Origin: Thamnaconus septentrionalis
Lineage: Eukaryota; Chordata; Actinopteri; Tetraodontiformes; Monacanthidae
Assembly (NCBI GenBank): GCA_009823395.1
Contig: CM020509.1
Location: 22,398,199 to 22,462,198 of the forward strand
Length of the DNA: 64,000 nt
Direction of reading: 5' to 3'
The position numbers and the translations under genes are program-made. This document shows, one piece after another, positions 22,254 through 33,304 of this stretch (positions are counted from its first letter, which is position 1; every line of letters starts with the position of its first letter). The notes under the pieces were generated by a model that worked only from the letters and a program-made list of their open reading frames with translations, ran no database searches and was not told where the DNA came from.

Positions 22254-25200
22254 GTAAGAAAACTCTGGTCACAGACACCATCACTGACTGAAAACTGTGA
22301 GGCAGATCAGAAATCATTGCTTTCAATTCTGTTATATTTCAAATCATTGTAAGTATTTTTCTTCCTCTCAGTTTAATAATGTGAGTCCTCAGTGTAGCAG
22401 CAGGAGGAGAAGAAGGAGGGGGAGGAGGAGGAGGAGGAGGTGGAGGATCTCCACTGGCTTGTCTGCTGAGCAGGAAATATTTTGTGATTTTACCCTGAGG
22501 CCTCAGAATAATAGTAGATTATTACTAATCTATTACTATTATGACTATAGCATTCTGAATAATAATGGGGTGAACTAATAGTTTGATCTCATGAAGATTG
22601 GAAGAATAAAATCAGTTTCATATTGACTCTGAACGGATCATTTAGTCAATAGTCATCAGTTATTGACACTTGATTGACTGTCAAGGGATTCTGATCTTCC
22701 TGCCAGACTGGTCCAGAAAACCACCTTCATGGTGACAATGACCCAGTGACCTCTGACTGGTTGACTGGTTTGACTGGTTGACTGGTTGACTGGTTGACTG
22801 GTCAGCAACCCAGACCGTCCTGACTCTTCACCTTCTCAGTTCTTCACTTTTCCTGAAGACCATCTAGAGATAAAGAGCAGCATCACTGTTGCTGCTGCAG
22901 CTCCTGAATCTGAGTAGCAGTTTGTCTTTAATGTTTCTCAGCAGACAGTTGATGAAAGATTGATATTTTTGACTCAAGACATGGTTGTGTTGCAGAGCTC
23001 AAGGAAGGAGACGGAGGTCAGAGTCTCCAGGGCCCAGCATGGTGTCTCTGAAGAGTGACCACTCCATGCGTCTCCCTCCAGACTTCAGTCTTGAACCTGG
23101 ACCTTCTGAGACAAAGTAAGAAAACTTGGACTGACGTCCTCTGCAGTCTTCTTCCTGATGCTGCTGCTTCAGTTCACATTTGTTGGGAATGAATGACTTA
23201 TTTTAAACTTGTTTTAGCTCCTGTAGAATCACCACATCAGTTCATAGTGTTTGAGTCAAGAGGGAAACTGGCTGCTGGAGTTGCAGTGCAGGAGTTATTT
23301 TGAAAGAAAGGATTTGACTGTTTGTGTTTCAGAAGAAAAGACACTTGGTGCTTCTAGAACAGACAGCTTGACCAAGTCATTTCAAAATAAAAGCCTAAAC
23401 TTTATCTTGTTGAGTGTTTCATGTAATTTAGTATGAATGACGAATCAAAACTTCAGTAACAGGAAAAATGTGTTCAAGACTAAAAACTATCATCCAAACT
23501 GTCCAACTGACCATCAAACCCAAACTTCTGCACAGGAGGAGCAGTGGTGGTGGTGGTGGCTGTGACGTCCTGACTGACCCAGTGTCCAGCAGCTCATACT
23601 GGGACCAGTCTGCTCCATCAGCACTGCAACCTGCCAGTCATACCAAGACTGCTCACAGTAAGACTGTCCACCTGCACCTCTTTCACTTCTCCCTCTGAGA
23701 TCCTTCAGGACCTCCAGTGAGAAGATTGACTGAGGGACATTTAGAGCAAACAGTCACACAGCAGCAGCAGCAGCAGCAGCAGCGTCAAGTTGGGGACAGG
23801 AAATGATGCTCACACTGTCACACTGATGTTTTCTTCTCCAACCTTTTCTCTGCTCCAGAGGTTGATGATGGTCTGCAGGAGCTTCTACAGCAGCAGAAGA
23901 TCAGTCTGGAGAGGAAATGTGAAAGTGTGACTGAAGGTGAAGAAGCAGGAAGTCTAACCCTCCTCAACAGCATCTACACTGAGCTCTACATCACTGAGGG
24001 ACTGAGTGAGGAGGTCAACAGACAGCATGAGGTCAGGCAGCTGGAGACCAAGAAGACCAAGAAGACCAAGAAGAGCCTTCACGACCGTCCAATCAGGTGC
24101 AGCCAGATCTTTGAAGCCTCACCTGAGCAGCAGGGACTCAGAGTCAGAGTGGTGCTGACCAACGGCGTCGCTGGGGTTGGAAAAACCTTCTCAGTGCAAA
24201 AGTTCACTCTGGACTGGGCCCAGGGCCTGGAGAACCAGGACCTTCATCTGGTGCTTCCTCTCTCATTCAGGGAGCTCAACTTGGTCAAAGAGCAGCACTA
24301 CAGTCTTCTGGAGCTGCTCCATGTTTTCCATCCAACGTTAGAGAAGCTCACAGCAGAGCATCTGCATGTCTGCAAACTTCTCTTCATCTTGGACGGCCTG
24401 GATGAAAGCAGACTGGCTCTGGCCTTTGAGAAGAACCAGGTGGTGACTGAGGTCACTCAGAAGAAGTCAGTCAGCGTCCTGCTAACAAACCTGATCAGAG
24501 GAAATCTGCTTCCCTCGGCTCTGCTGTGGATAACTTCCAGACCTGCAGCAGCCAATCACATCCCTCCGTCATGTGTGGACAGGCTGACAGAAGTACGAGG
24601 CTTCACCGATGACCAGAAGGAGGAGTATTTCAGGAGGAGGTTCAGAGATGGAGAAAATGTGTCCAGCAGGATCATGTCCCACATCAAGGCCTCCAGCAGC
24701 CTCCACATTATGTGTCAGATCCCGGTCTTCTGCTGGATCACTGCCACAGTTCTGGAGAGCATGTTGAGCTCAGAGCAGAGAGGAGAGCTGCCCAAGACCC
24801 TGACTGACATGTACTCACACTTCCTGCTGGTCCAGACCAAGAGGAAGCAGCACAAGTATGGAGAAGGTCCACAGGAGCTGACGGAGGCTGACAGGGAGCT
24901 TCTTCTGAAGCTGGGCCAGCTGGCATTTGAACATCTGGAGAGTGGAAACATCATGTTCTACAGTGAAGACCTGGAGAAGTGTGGTCTCAGTGTGACTGAC
25001 GCCTCTGTGTACTCAGGAGTTTGTACAGAGATCTTCAGAAGAGAGAGTGTGATCTTCCACAAAACCGTCTACTGCTTCGTTCATCTGAGCGTCCAGGAGT
25101 TTCTGGCTGCAGTCTACAGCTTCCACTGTCACACCAACAGGAAGACAACAGGAGATGATCTGTCAGGTGAATCCCTGGATGAGTTCCTGAGGAGGATGAT

Positions 25201-26699
25201 GGAGAAATCCCTGCAGAGTCCAAATGGTCACCTGGACTTGTTTGTTCGCTTTCTTCATGGACTCAGTCTGGAATCCAACCAGAGACTCTTAGGAGGCCTG
25301 CTGGGTCTCACTGACAACCATCCAGGAACCTTACAGAAGGTATTTGACAACCTGAAGAAGATGAACACTGATAAAATCTCTCCTGACAGGAGCATCAACA
25401 TCTTCCACTGTCTGCTGGAGGTGAAGGATCAGTCAGTGCATCAGGAGGTCCAAGAGTTCCTGCAGTCAGAGAACAGATCAGAGAAGAAACTCTCAGCCAT
25501 CCAGTGTTCAGCTCTGGCCTTCATGCTGCAGATGTCAGAGGAGGTTCTGGAGGAGTTGGACCTGAAGAAGTACAACACCACCATGGAGGGAAGATTGAGA
25601 CTGATTCCAGCTGTGAGGAACTGCAGGAAGGCCATGTAAGTCCAGATGTTTGTGTCAACACAATCAGTCAATCAATGAGTAGTGAATGAAAAACAGCTGC
25701 AGTTTCACCAGTGAGCATCATGTGGAGTTGAAGCAGCAGATCAGAGTAACAGTGTCAGGGTTGACTCACTGGTGTGTGAATCTCCACTTGGTTCCTTGTT
25801 GCAGGAGAACTTCATGTGTCCTTTGTGATGATGGAAGCAGCTGATCAGCTGTTGATGGTCCTTCAGTAACTGTCACACTCTCACATGGTGATGATCTTCT
25901 CACTGGTGTCTCCTTCACTGCAGACTGTCTAACAGTGAACTCTCAGAGCTTCAGTGTGCAGTGGTGTCTTCAGCTCTGAAGTCCAGCCCCTCCCACCTCA
26001 CACTGCTGGACCTGGGTTACAACTTCCTGGAGGATCCTGGAGTGAAGCTGCTCTGTGCTGGACTGCAGAGTCCAAACTGCAGACTGGAAGTTCTCAGGTA
26101 GGTTGCTGCCCTCTACTGGTGGACAGTGTGTCAGCAGATGAACGTCAGACACACAACATCTTGTCTAGTTGTTGTGATGTTTGGAGCTGCTCAGTGTGAC
26201 CAGTTTGGACTGGACGTCCTTCACCGTCACTGTGAAGGACGTCAGCAGCTTCTTTCTCACTTGGTTGATTTTCTTTGAGTTCATTTCTAAAAGGAAACTT
26301 GTTCAAATCCTATAAAATATGAAATACGAGTTTTCTTCCTTTTACATTTGATTGTGTTTTGACAGAATAACTTTGAAATAGTAATTTCACTCTCCATCAT
26401 TTCTTCTTTATTCAGGTTGAGTCACTGCAGTTTGTCAGAGCTCAGCTGTGATTGGCTAATCTCAACTCTAAAGTCCAACCCCTCCCACCTCAGACACCTG
26501 GACCTGAGTTGGAACCAGCTGCAGGATTCATCAGTGAAGGTGCTGAGTGGTTTTCTGCAGAGTCCAGACTGTAAACTGGAGACTCTGAGGTCAGTTCACC
26601 CTCTTCACTCTGCAACTGCTGCAGTTATTGTTGTCATGACTTTGAATTGAGTTTGTTTAAATTCGCTTTGATTCCATTAGAAATGTATAAAACTGGATT

Positions 26700-26750
<51 letters not shown>

Positions 26751-27500
26751 AACTCACTCTCCTTCATTTCTTCTCTATTCAGGTTGAGTTACTGCAGTTG
26801 GTCAGAGCTTAACTGTGATTGGCTGCTCTCAGCTTTGATGTCCAACCCCTCCCACCTCAGAGAGCTGGACCTGACTGGGAACCAGCTGCAGGATTCAGGA
26901 TTGAAGGAGCTGAGTGGTTTTCTGCAGAGTGCAGACTGTAAACTGGAGGTTCTGAGGTCAGTTCACCCTCTTCACTCTCCAACTTCTATCACTCTTGTTG
27001 TTGTTGTCATGATTTTCACTTCACTGGTGATGGAAATTCAATTTGCAGACACTGGTTTGTGTTTGAACTGTCTAAACCTGTTTTTAAAGGTACAGGGTGT
27101 AAAATCCTGCCATCTAGTGGTCAGATTCCAGATTGCAGATTGCTTTAGTTGGAGATTCTGAAGTCAACATTTCACTTCGATTTTCAGAGTGATGACACCC
27201 TGAAAAAACTCTCCATCATTTCTTCTTTATTCAGGTTGGAGTACTGCAGGTTGTCAGAGCTCAGCTGTGGTTGGGAGCTCTCAGCTCTGAAGTCCAACCC
27301 CTCCCACCTCAGACACCTGGACCTGACTGGGAACAAGCTGCAGGATTCATCAGTGGAGGTGCTGAGTGGTTTTCTGCAGAGTCCAGACTGTAAACTGGAG
27401 ACTCTGAGGTCAGTTCACCCTCTTCACTCTACAACTGCTGCAGTTATTGTTGTCATGACTTTGAATTGATTCCACTAGAAATGTGTAAAACTGGTTTTAA

Positions 27501-27552
<52 letters not shown>

Positions 27553-29535
27553 TACACGCGCACACAGATGCACCCAACTGTGAATTTCACTCTCCATCAT
27601 TTTTCTTTACTCAGGTTGAGTTACTGCAGGTTGTCAGAGCTCAGCTGTGATTGGCTGCTCTCAGCTTTGAGGTCCAACCCTTCCCACCTCAGACACCTGG
27701 ACCTGACTGGGAACCTGTTGAAGGATTCAGGAGTGAAGGAGCTGAGTGGTTTTCTGCAGAGTCCAGACTGTAAACTGGAGACTCTGAGGTGATTCATAGT
27801 CATGTGACTAAATAGGTTCATTTGAAAATATTTTATTGTGGTGATGAATTATTCTTCTGTTATTCATGACTGAGCCCCAGCGAAGGTCTGCTCAAAACAG
27901 AGCTGGTCTTTGCCAGGGCGAAGACTCGATTGTTTTTCGTCCGTTTCTTATTTTCCCGCCGCGTCTTTGAACTCCAATTTGACCCCCTTAACATATACGG
28001 AAACGCGTATAATTTTGCACACAGGCTAGAAAATGGCAAAATTAGTTTCCAGTAGGAAGGTCGTAAAAACATGGGGAACAGTTCAACGCGTTCGTCTCAT
28101 CAAGCCCGACATTTTGTATGCTCTAACTTTTTTTGCCTGAGAAACAGGAAGTGAGTTATTTCCACTTTTTTGTTTTTTTGGTTAAAAACGAACTTCTTCT
28201 GCGAAGGTTGTAGAAACACGGAACCAAGACTGACCTTTGACCCCTGACAAACCAGAAGTCAGCTATTTGACTTGTTTGAAATCATCAAGAATCCCAGAAC
28301 TCAACAACCGTGAATGGTGGTGGTTTGAAACCTTTTGTATTACACACCTGTACGCTTTATTTTTCTATCCACAACCAACATGGAGTGAGATATTTCAAAT
28401 TTTTTAAAAGTCGCCCAAATGTTAACATCTACTGTCTTTTTCATCACTGGCCACGCCTACACCGTTTTTCACACCCACGTAAACTACACACCGTTAGAAT
28501 CCTGACGCTCTTAGCTAAACGATGATGCCAATATCTTTCATAGAGACGCAGAATTGACCGAGTTAGAAGTGTGCATTCCCCATGTTGTAAAAATGGAACT
28601 AACGTTAGCTTCTGCTCAGCAGCCCTCGCCTTTTTCTTCCTCTCCTTCTTTTTCAACACACACACACAAATAGCTTCAATTTTCTTTAGGAGAGGGATAC
28701 AGATGTAATTCAAACACCCTCGTGTTTGTCTCATCAAGGCCTATAATTTACATTCAACATCCTCTTCTAAAAAAAACAAAAAAAACATGGGAGACGTGGG
28801 AGGGTGTCGTGACGTCGTCGGGCGTTGGCAGAAGTCGGGGGTCGGCGGCAGGTGTCGGCAGAGGTCGGGGGTCAGTGGCGGCCACGGCGGCTCAGTCCAG
28901 CCAATGATGCTTGCAGCTTTAATTACATATTGTTGTTTTTGTTTTATATTTCAGAAAGTGTTTCATCAGTTTCACCCTCTGATCCCATCAGCGACCATTT
29001 GACTGGAAGAACTCTCTCACTCTCTCTCTCTCGCTCTTTCTGTATTGATCCATCTATTTCTCTCTCCCACACACACGGCCAACTATGAATTTCTCTCTCC
29101 ATCATTTCTTCCTCGTTCAGGTTGAGTTGGTGCACTTTGTCAGAGCTCAGCTGCGATTGGCTGCTCTCAGCTCTGAAGTCCAACCCCTCCCACCTCAGAG
29201 AGCTGGACCTGGGTGGGAACAAGGTGAAGGACTCAACAGGGAAGCTGCTGGATGATCTGGTCACCAGCAGAGACAATAAACTGGAGAGTGTGAGGTCAGT
29301 ACTGGTTTGGAACCAGTGGATGATGGTTGATAACGTTTCCCAGTCACAGTGTGAGAGGAAGATGGTGCCAGTCAGCCAGTCACATGACTTTATTGTGGTC
29401 ACATGACCTTCATCTTTGACACTGTCAACACGTGACTGACAGTCTGTGAACAGTGAAGCGTCTCTGGGACGATGCGTTCAAGGACTGTGAATGGTGACTC
29501 TACCTCTCTCTTCTTCTCTCCACAGGTGGATGTGA
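22135..29535 (+). CDS. Gene B: intact NLRC3-like receptor, predicted 1,063 aa
   Basis: The only copy in the window that reads through. Coding exons: 22135-22253 (ATG at 22135; exon starts 22116), 22996-23115, 23536-23657, 23859-25635, LRR exons 25924-26097, 26416-26589, 26783-26956, 27235-27408, 27615-27788, 29121-29294, and terminal 29526-29535 (stop TGA 29533-29535). The total is 3,192 nt, exactly 1,064 codons. N-terminal repeats are at residues 1-80, a basic linker at 80-120, FISNA at about 125-215, Walker A GVAGVGKT at 223-230, Walker [11 protein letters not shown] at 294-303, sensor-1 WITSRP with Arg348, winged-helix [13 protein letters not shown] at 526-538, and six LRR exons at about 713-1060. 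There is no PYD, CARD or B30.2. The family is cytosolic and acts in innate immune signalling; the ligand cannot be predicted. Confidence 0.88.
22254..22995 (+). other. Gene B intron with GGA-rich and GACTGGTT repeats
   Basis: A purine-rich GGA tract at about 22402-22445 and an eight-base GACTGGTT minisatellite at about 22755-22803. The second is shorter in gene C (about 35733-35775). Confidence 0.6.
22996..23115 (+). CDS. Gene B exon 3, N-terminal repeat 2
   Basis: 120 nt, phase 2-2, acceptor TTGCAG, donor GTAAGA. The peptide repeats the exon 2 pattern ([22 protein letters not shown]). It is deleted from gene C but present in D and E. Confidence 0.8.
23536..23657 (+). CDS. Gene B exon 4, Gly/Ser linker
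   Basis: 122 nt, phase 2 to 1. It encodes RSSGGGGCDV then Ser-rich and PASHT sequence. The homologous exon in D and E is shorter (68 nt). Donor GTAAGA. Confidence 0.7.
23859..25635 (+). CDS. Gene B FISNA-NACHT-winged-helix exon
   Basis: 1,777 nt, phase 1 to 2, acceptor CTGCTCCAG, donor GTAAGT at 25636. It begins [14 protein letters not shown], then FISNA ([14 protein letters not shown]), a short Lys-Thr linker ([10 protein letters not shown]), P-loop, Walker B, sensor-1, winged helix with the conserved His, and a helical region ending NCRKAM. The GTG-led frame at 23927 is only the open part of the exon, not the start of translation. Confidence 0.9.
25924..26097 (+). CDS. Gene B LRR exon 1
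   Basis: 174 nt, phase 2-2, first-repeat type ([15 protein letters not shown], ending NCRLEVLR). Donor GTAGGT. The intron after it differs from the conserved one in genes A, D and E. Confidence 0.8.
26416..26589 (+). CDS. Gene B LRR exon 2
   Basis: 174 nt, phase 2-2, [20 protein letters not shown] and [14 protein letters not shown]. Confidence 0.8.
26590..26782 (+). repeat. Short intron with CA microsatellite
   Basis: CA tract at about 26704-26748, ending 35 bp before the next LRR acceptor. A similar tract precedes LRR exon 5 (about 27506-27550). Confidence 0.7.
26783..26956 (+). CDS. Gene B LRR exon 3
   Basis: 174 nt, phase 2-2, [19 protein letters not shown] core. Confidence 0.8.
27235..27408 (+). 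CDS. Gene B LRR exon 4
   Basis: 174 nt, phase 2-2. It reads [12 protein letters not shown] where the others have [12 protein letters not shown]. Confidence 0.8.
27615..27788 (+). CDS. Gene B LRR exon 5
   Basis: 174 nt, phase 2-2, [19 protein letters not shown]. Donor GTGATT is weaker than the GTCAGT of its sisters. Confidence 0.75.
27861..28924 (-). mobile_element. Interspersed element R1, copy c, in the last long intron of gene B
   Basis: Reverse-complement copy of the element at 16012-18012. The hairpin end is near 27870-27930 and the start motif AAAGCTGCAAGC ends near 28924. The body is shortened. It sits between LRR exons 5 and 6 of gene B, opposite to the gene. Confidence 0.65.
29121..29294 (+). 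CDS. Gene B LRR exon 6, C-terminal cap type
   Basis: 174 nt, phase 2-2, [19 protein letters not shown] ... NKLESVR. Confidence 0.8.
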
Positions 29536-29662
29536 TGTTGATAGAGGATCAGCTGGTCCTGATGATCCATCAGCAGATCTGACTGGACCATGGAGCTGAG
29601 GGAGAGTGGAGAGGAGAGCTCCATCTAGTGGCGGATCCTGCATCCTGCCCTGTTGGATTAAA
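29526..29662 (+). CDS. Gene B terminal exon, stop and start of 3' UTR
   Basis: Acceptor CTCCACAG, then G TGG ATG TGA, so the protein ends ...ESVRWM. The same ten-base logic (Arg-Trp plus one or two residues, then stop) ends genes A, C and D. An ATTAAA lies at 29657, though a remnant of a LINE begins about here. Confidence 0.7.
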
Positions 29663-29900
29663 GCCACGATCACCACATAACATATTGTGGGACTGTCCAG
29701 GTCTACAGAGCTTCTGGTTAGAGGAGCACAAAGTCTCTAACAATTATTACAAACATGCGCTGGTGTGTAATTACACAATGACAAGTATAGAGGAAGAGCT
29801 GTGTACAGTACACTATGGTAAAACAGATACACCCAACTCATTTTATTGGCACTTGCTTTTTACACTGTGCTGTCACTGTACTGTTTTTTATGTAATGTAA
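29628..29900 (+). mobile_element. Possible L1/Tx1-type LINE C-terminal fragment
   Basis: The frame contains HNILWDCPGLQSFWLEE, which resembles the H...W.CP....FW end of L1-like ORF2 proteins. It is short and isolated, so the call is tentative. Confidence 0.4.
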
Positions 29901-29934
29901 TTAACCTGATCAACATGGTTGCAATTGTTGGTTT

Positions 29935-30480
29935 GGTTCCTTTATCTAATATCCTGCTACCAAACCGCGTGTTCGTTTAATGAAGAAAAGAAGACAAGGA
30001 AAATCCTATGAAGTTTTAGTGAAAAGAAGAACAAGACATTTGTTACAGAGATCTGATGGAGATCTCTGGAGTCGATTCCTGGCCGTCGCAGGAGTCAGAC
30101 TGACAACTTTCTCCCAAGAAAGTCCTGAAATGCAAAGACAAACAATCTGACTCCTGATTTGAATGTCTTCTCCAGTGTCGTCCTTTGATTGGCTGTCCAT
30201 TCTTCCCCCTTCAGTTGTTGGGTGTTAATGTAATTGTTTGTGAATGAGGAAGCAGGTCCTTATTTGGCTGTGAGCCAAATGGTCCATCCTTCCTTCCGGT
30301 GTGACCTGTTGAAACCATTCCGCAGCAAGACTAGCTCAGGTCACAAGTTCCCATCCCTGTGACTGGATGGGCCGCAAACTTTATGAGGGTCGGAAAGGCA
30401 GTTCCTTCCGCTGACCACTCTCTGGTCCCCCCAGGTCACTGTTTATGAGACTTAATGAGTTACACAGTCATGATCATCAA
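29935..30480. repeat. Dispersed repeat related to 1.0-2.0 kb
   Basis: The 30255-30450 part matches 1080-1170 and 1885-2000 at either side of the insertion-like segment 1207-1882, so it represents a copy without that insertion. No coding capacity recognised. Confidence 0.4.
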
Positions 30481-30984
30481 ATATACACCTAAGCACTACA
30501 TATAGTAACATTCAATACATTTATACATTCAACTCAATATAATAATTACAACATATAAATGTAGTGTTGCAAATATAATAGCACAATATAATATGATGCA
30601 CGATGTTAAATGTCTGATTCCAACACTATCACTACCATGATTTTTTTTTTCTTATAATGTGCACATGGAGCGAAAAGAGAGGTCCCGAGTTCCAAGAACA
30701 GATTTTGTGTAAACATAATGTTTGTTTTTATTTTGATGACAAATGTCATGATTGGAAGTTGTACCTCTGACAATAAAAATAAAATTGTTGGTGTTAGCGA
30801 TGGTGTTAGTGAAGTGGGTGGTGCCTTCTCCTCGACAGGGCGGCCATGTCTGGGCCAGGCCCCCAGCCCTTTGGTTCACCACCCAGAGGAGGTGAGGGTT
30901 CAAAAAGTTCAACTCAGCAAAGGAACTCGTTGTGAGTCGGCTGTTTGCGCAATGTTCTGGGCCATGTAGCCCTTCATAGCGACT
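30481..30984. other. Intergenic, no gene recognised
   Basis: AT-rich, with short open frames on both strands and no recognisable domain. Confidence 0.35.
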
Positions 30985-31250
30985 GTGGCCACTGTGGCTC
31001 AGGAGGTAGAGCGGGTTGGCCAATGAGCCAAAGGTTGGCGGTTCAAATCCCGCTCCACCCTAGTCCGTCCTTCTGTCCTTGGGCAAGACACTGAAGTCCC
31101 AATGGGGCCTTTGTACAGCGTGAAGGTGCTGGAAAAGCTGTAGAAGTGTTGTCCATTCACCATTTCATCAGGCGTAAAGCCAACGAGAGCCGACTGTTGG
31201 TTAGGCTTGAGCAGCTCCTGCTGCCTCTGCTCCACCACCTCTCTCACTAT
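30985..31250 (+). mobile_element. tRNA-derived SINE-type repeat
   Basis: A-box-like TGGCTCAGGAGGTAGAGC at 30994 and B-box-like GGTTCAAATCC at 31040, followed by CCTTGGGCAAGACACTGAA, a common teleost SINE body. The acceptor stem does not pair, so it is not a working tRNA gene. Confidence 0.65.
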
Positions 31251-31419
31251 AATCACTCTCCCAAATGAAAACTGATGAGAGGAGGCAGAAGAAATGAAAA
31301 GAGGTCAAATTCATCAACAGGTGGCCACTGACTAGGACTGAAATGGGTCTTTGTTGGATTCTAGTGTGGTGCTGTCCATCTGCGTGTTTCATGAAGAAAT
31401 GCTGAGTTTATCTTTAGGA

Positions 31420-31800
31420 TGCAAATTGAGAATCCAAGTCTACAGAGCTCTGGGTGGAGTTCCAGCCCAACATCAACAGGTGCCATCAGGTCCTGAAGTC
31501 TGACTGACTCTTTTTTCCCTGATTCAGTCTATTTAGATAGAGAAGATCCAGTTGTTCTTGCAGGCTGGCTCAGATGACGTCCTCCTCTGATTGGCTGTCT
31601 GGTCTCCACACCCCAGCCTCATTGGATGTTGCCGCTGCCTTTGTTCCCAGATGCAGGCTGAGGTCCGAGGTGGAGATGCTTGGTAGGGAGATGCTGGATC
31701 CTCTCTCGGCCTGGTACATGCAGGTCGCCTGAGGTTACCTGAGGTCGCTTGAGGTCGCTTGAGGTCACCTGAGGTCACCTGAGGTCACTGTTTTACGATG
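31420..31800. repeat. Dispersed repeat plus a 10-bp minisatellite
   Basis: 31440-31620 is related to 880-1030. At about 31725-31788 the ten-base unit TGAGGTCGCT, with variants, is repeated about six times. Confidence 0.5.
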
Positions 31801-32700
31801 GCGGCGTTCCTGAGTCTTCTCTCTTCTCTGAGGTGTCATGTCAGTCTGCACAGAATCTTACAGTGTTCAACATAGATTGCCCATCTCTAAGAATACATTG
31901 ACTTGTTTAAAAATATTCACATCAATGATTATATGATGATGCATATTTATATCAGTGAGTATATGATGAGGCACAAGCATGTAGATTCAATGTAATATTA
32001 GCGCCACCTTGTAAAACCAGCGTGTGAGCATCCTTTGAACAAACGTGACCAGTTTATTGATGAGTTCTGACGTTTTTTTCTCCCTGAAGCAGAGCACCGC
32101 CCCTTTTCTCTTTTCTTGCATCCCTTCTCCTCAACAACCAGCAACTCAAACCAGCATCACAGCGGTTTAAATTGAATCAATTGTTTATTTTCATTAATTT
32201 GTTTGTTTATAATTTTATACAAATTATTTGAGTGCTTAGGTGACATTTATGCGGCAAGTCCGGGGGTGGGAACTTCTGTGTTGGGACGAGTTGCGCTGGG
32301 GACAGGTAAAGGGGGTAAAGCACCGACTGTGTCTCCGCTTCTCCACTCAACCTGCTTTATACAGGGACTGTATTTGTTACTGTGGTCCTCCATCCTGGGG
32401 ACCCGTAACACATGCATTTGTATCATATAAAATATATCTCTATATTCTACAGGTGAACATCCACCTCATGAACTGGACTTGAATATTACATACGCACTTC
32501 ATTCTGATTGGTTCTTATTTCTACAGTGTTTCATTGTAGCAGTGTTGATGTTGATGCAGCTCCAGAACAAAGATGATCAGCGTTTCATTTGGAATCTGAA
32601 CATTTATTTCTCTCTTGTGGAAGTGAAATAATTTTCCAAGCATCAGAATTAGTTGTTAGAAAGAAGATTTTTCTGGAAAATAAATTAAAATGTCCTTTTC
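31801..32700. other. Intergenic, no gene recognised
   Basis: Mixed AT-rich and moderately GC sequence. A GGGACAGGTAAAGGGGGTAA stretch and several short frames were examined; none is supported as a gene. Confidence 0.35.
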
Positions 32701-32736
32701 TTGTGGCATAATTCTCTGGCCTCTTCTGACCTCCTC

Positions 32737-32900
32737 CTTCTTCTCCTCCTCCTCCTTCTTCTTCTACTTTTCCTCTTATTTCTCATTGTCCTCCTTCTCC
32801 TCCTCATCTTCCTTCTTCTTCTCCTCCTCGTCCTTCTTCTTCTTCGTCTTCTTCTTCTTCTTCTTCTTCTTCTTCTTCTTCTTCTTCTCCTCCTCCTCTC
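32737..32900. repeat. CTT/CTC pyrimidine microsatellite
   Basis: About 160 bp of CTT and CTC triplets on the + strand. The long Ser/Phe/Leu frames on + and Glu/Lys frames on - across it are products of the repeat. Confidence 0.8.
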
Positions 32901-33153
32901 TCCTGCTGCGCCTCCAGGACCACCACCGTCGAGCCCCAGAGCTCATCTTCTCCACCGGCTGCTGCTGCTCGCCGGCGCCCCCTTGTGCTCGACGGCGCCT
33001 CAGCAGCTTCTTCCACAGCATGCAGCCGTGGCACGTGGATTGGGGTGAAGCTTCCTCCTCCTCCTCCACCACGGGGGGCTGTGGCCTGGGGCAAAGATCA
33101 CGCAGGGCGTGGCAGTGCTGGAGCTCCGGACGGGGGAAGACCTGAGGGGGGTC
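32884..33153 (-). CDS. Orphan exon-like coding frame, minus strand, unknown protein
   Basis: A GC-rich frame that looks coding: PPQVFPRPELQHCHALRD, then CPRPQPPVVEEEEE, CHGCMLWKKLLRRRRAQ and basic Trp/Arg-rich sequence. On the minus strand it is preceded by a strong acceptor (pyrimidine tract, CTCCCAG) at about 33154-33175. It then runs into the CTT/GAA microsatellite, so its end is unclear. I do not recognise the protein. It may be one exon of a minus-strand gene, a fossil exon or a chance frame. Confidence 0.3.
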
Positions 33154-33304
33154 CTGGGAGAAGAGGAGAAAAAACAAACATTCATCACCAAGATTGTTGT
33201 TTTCTAATTGCACAGTGAGCCAAAAGTCATTTTTTGAAGTCAATCACAAGATGAGTGGAAACCTCGCTGACCTTTTGATGCCCAGTCGAGGCCACGACTT
33301 TTCT

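Noticed and set aside
23927..23929. GTG at the head of the long NACHT frames as a translation start
   Set aside because: Vertebrate start codons are ATG; upstream exons with ATG, acceptors and matching phase exist in all copies.
30990..31060. Possible tRNA gene
   Set aside because: A- and B-box-like motifs only; no cloverleaf stems and followed by a SINE body.
32690..33145. Plus-strand Ser/Phe/Leu-rich frames
   Set aside because: Produced by the CTT/CTC microsatellite.
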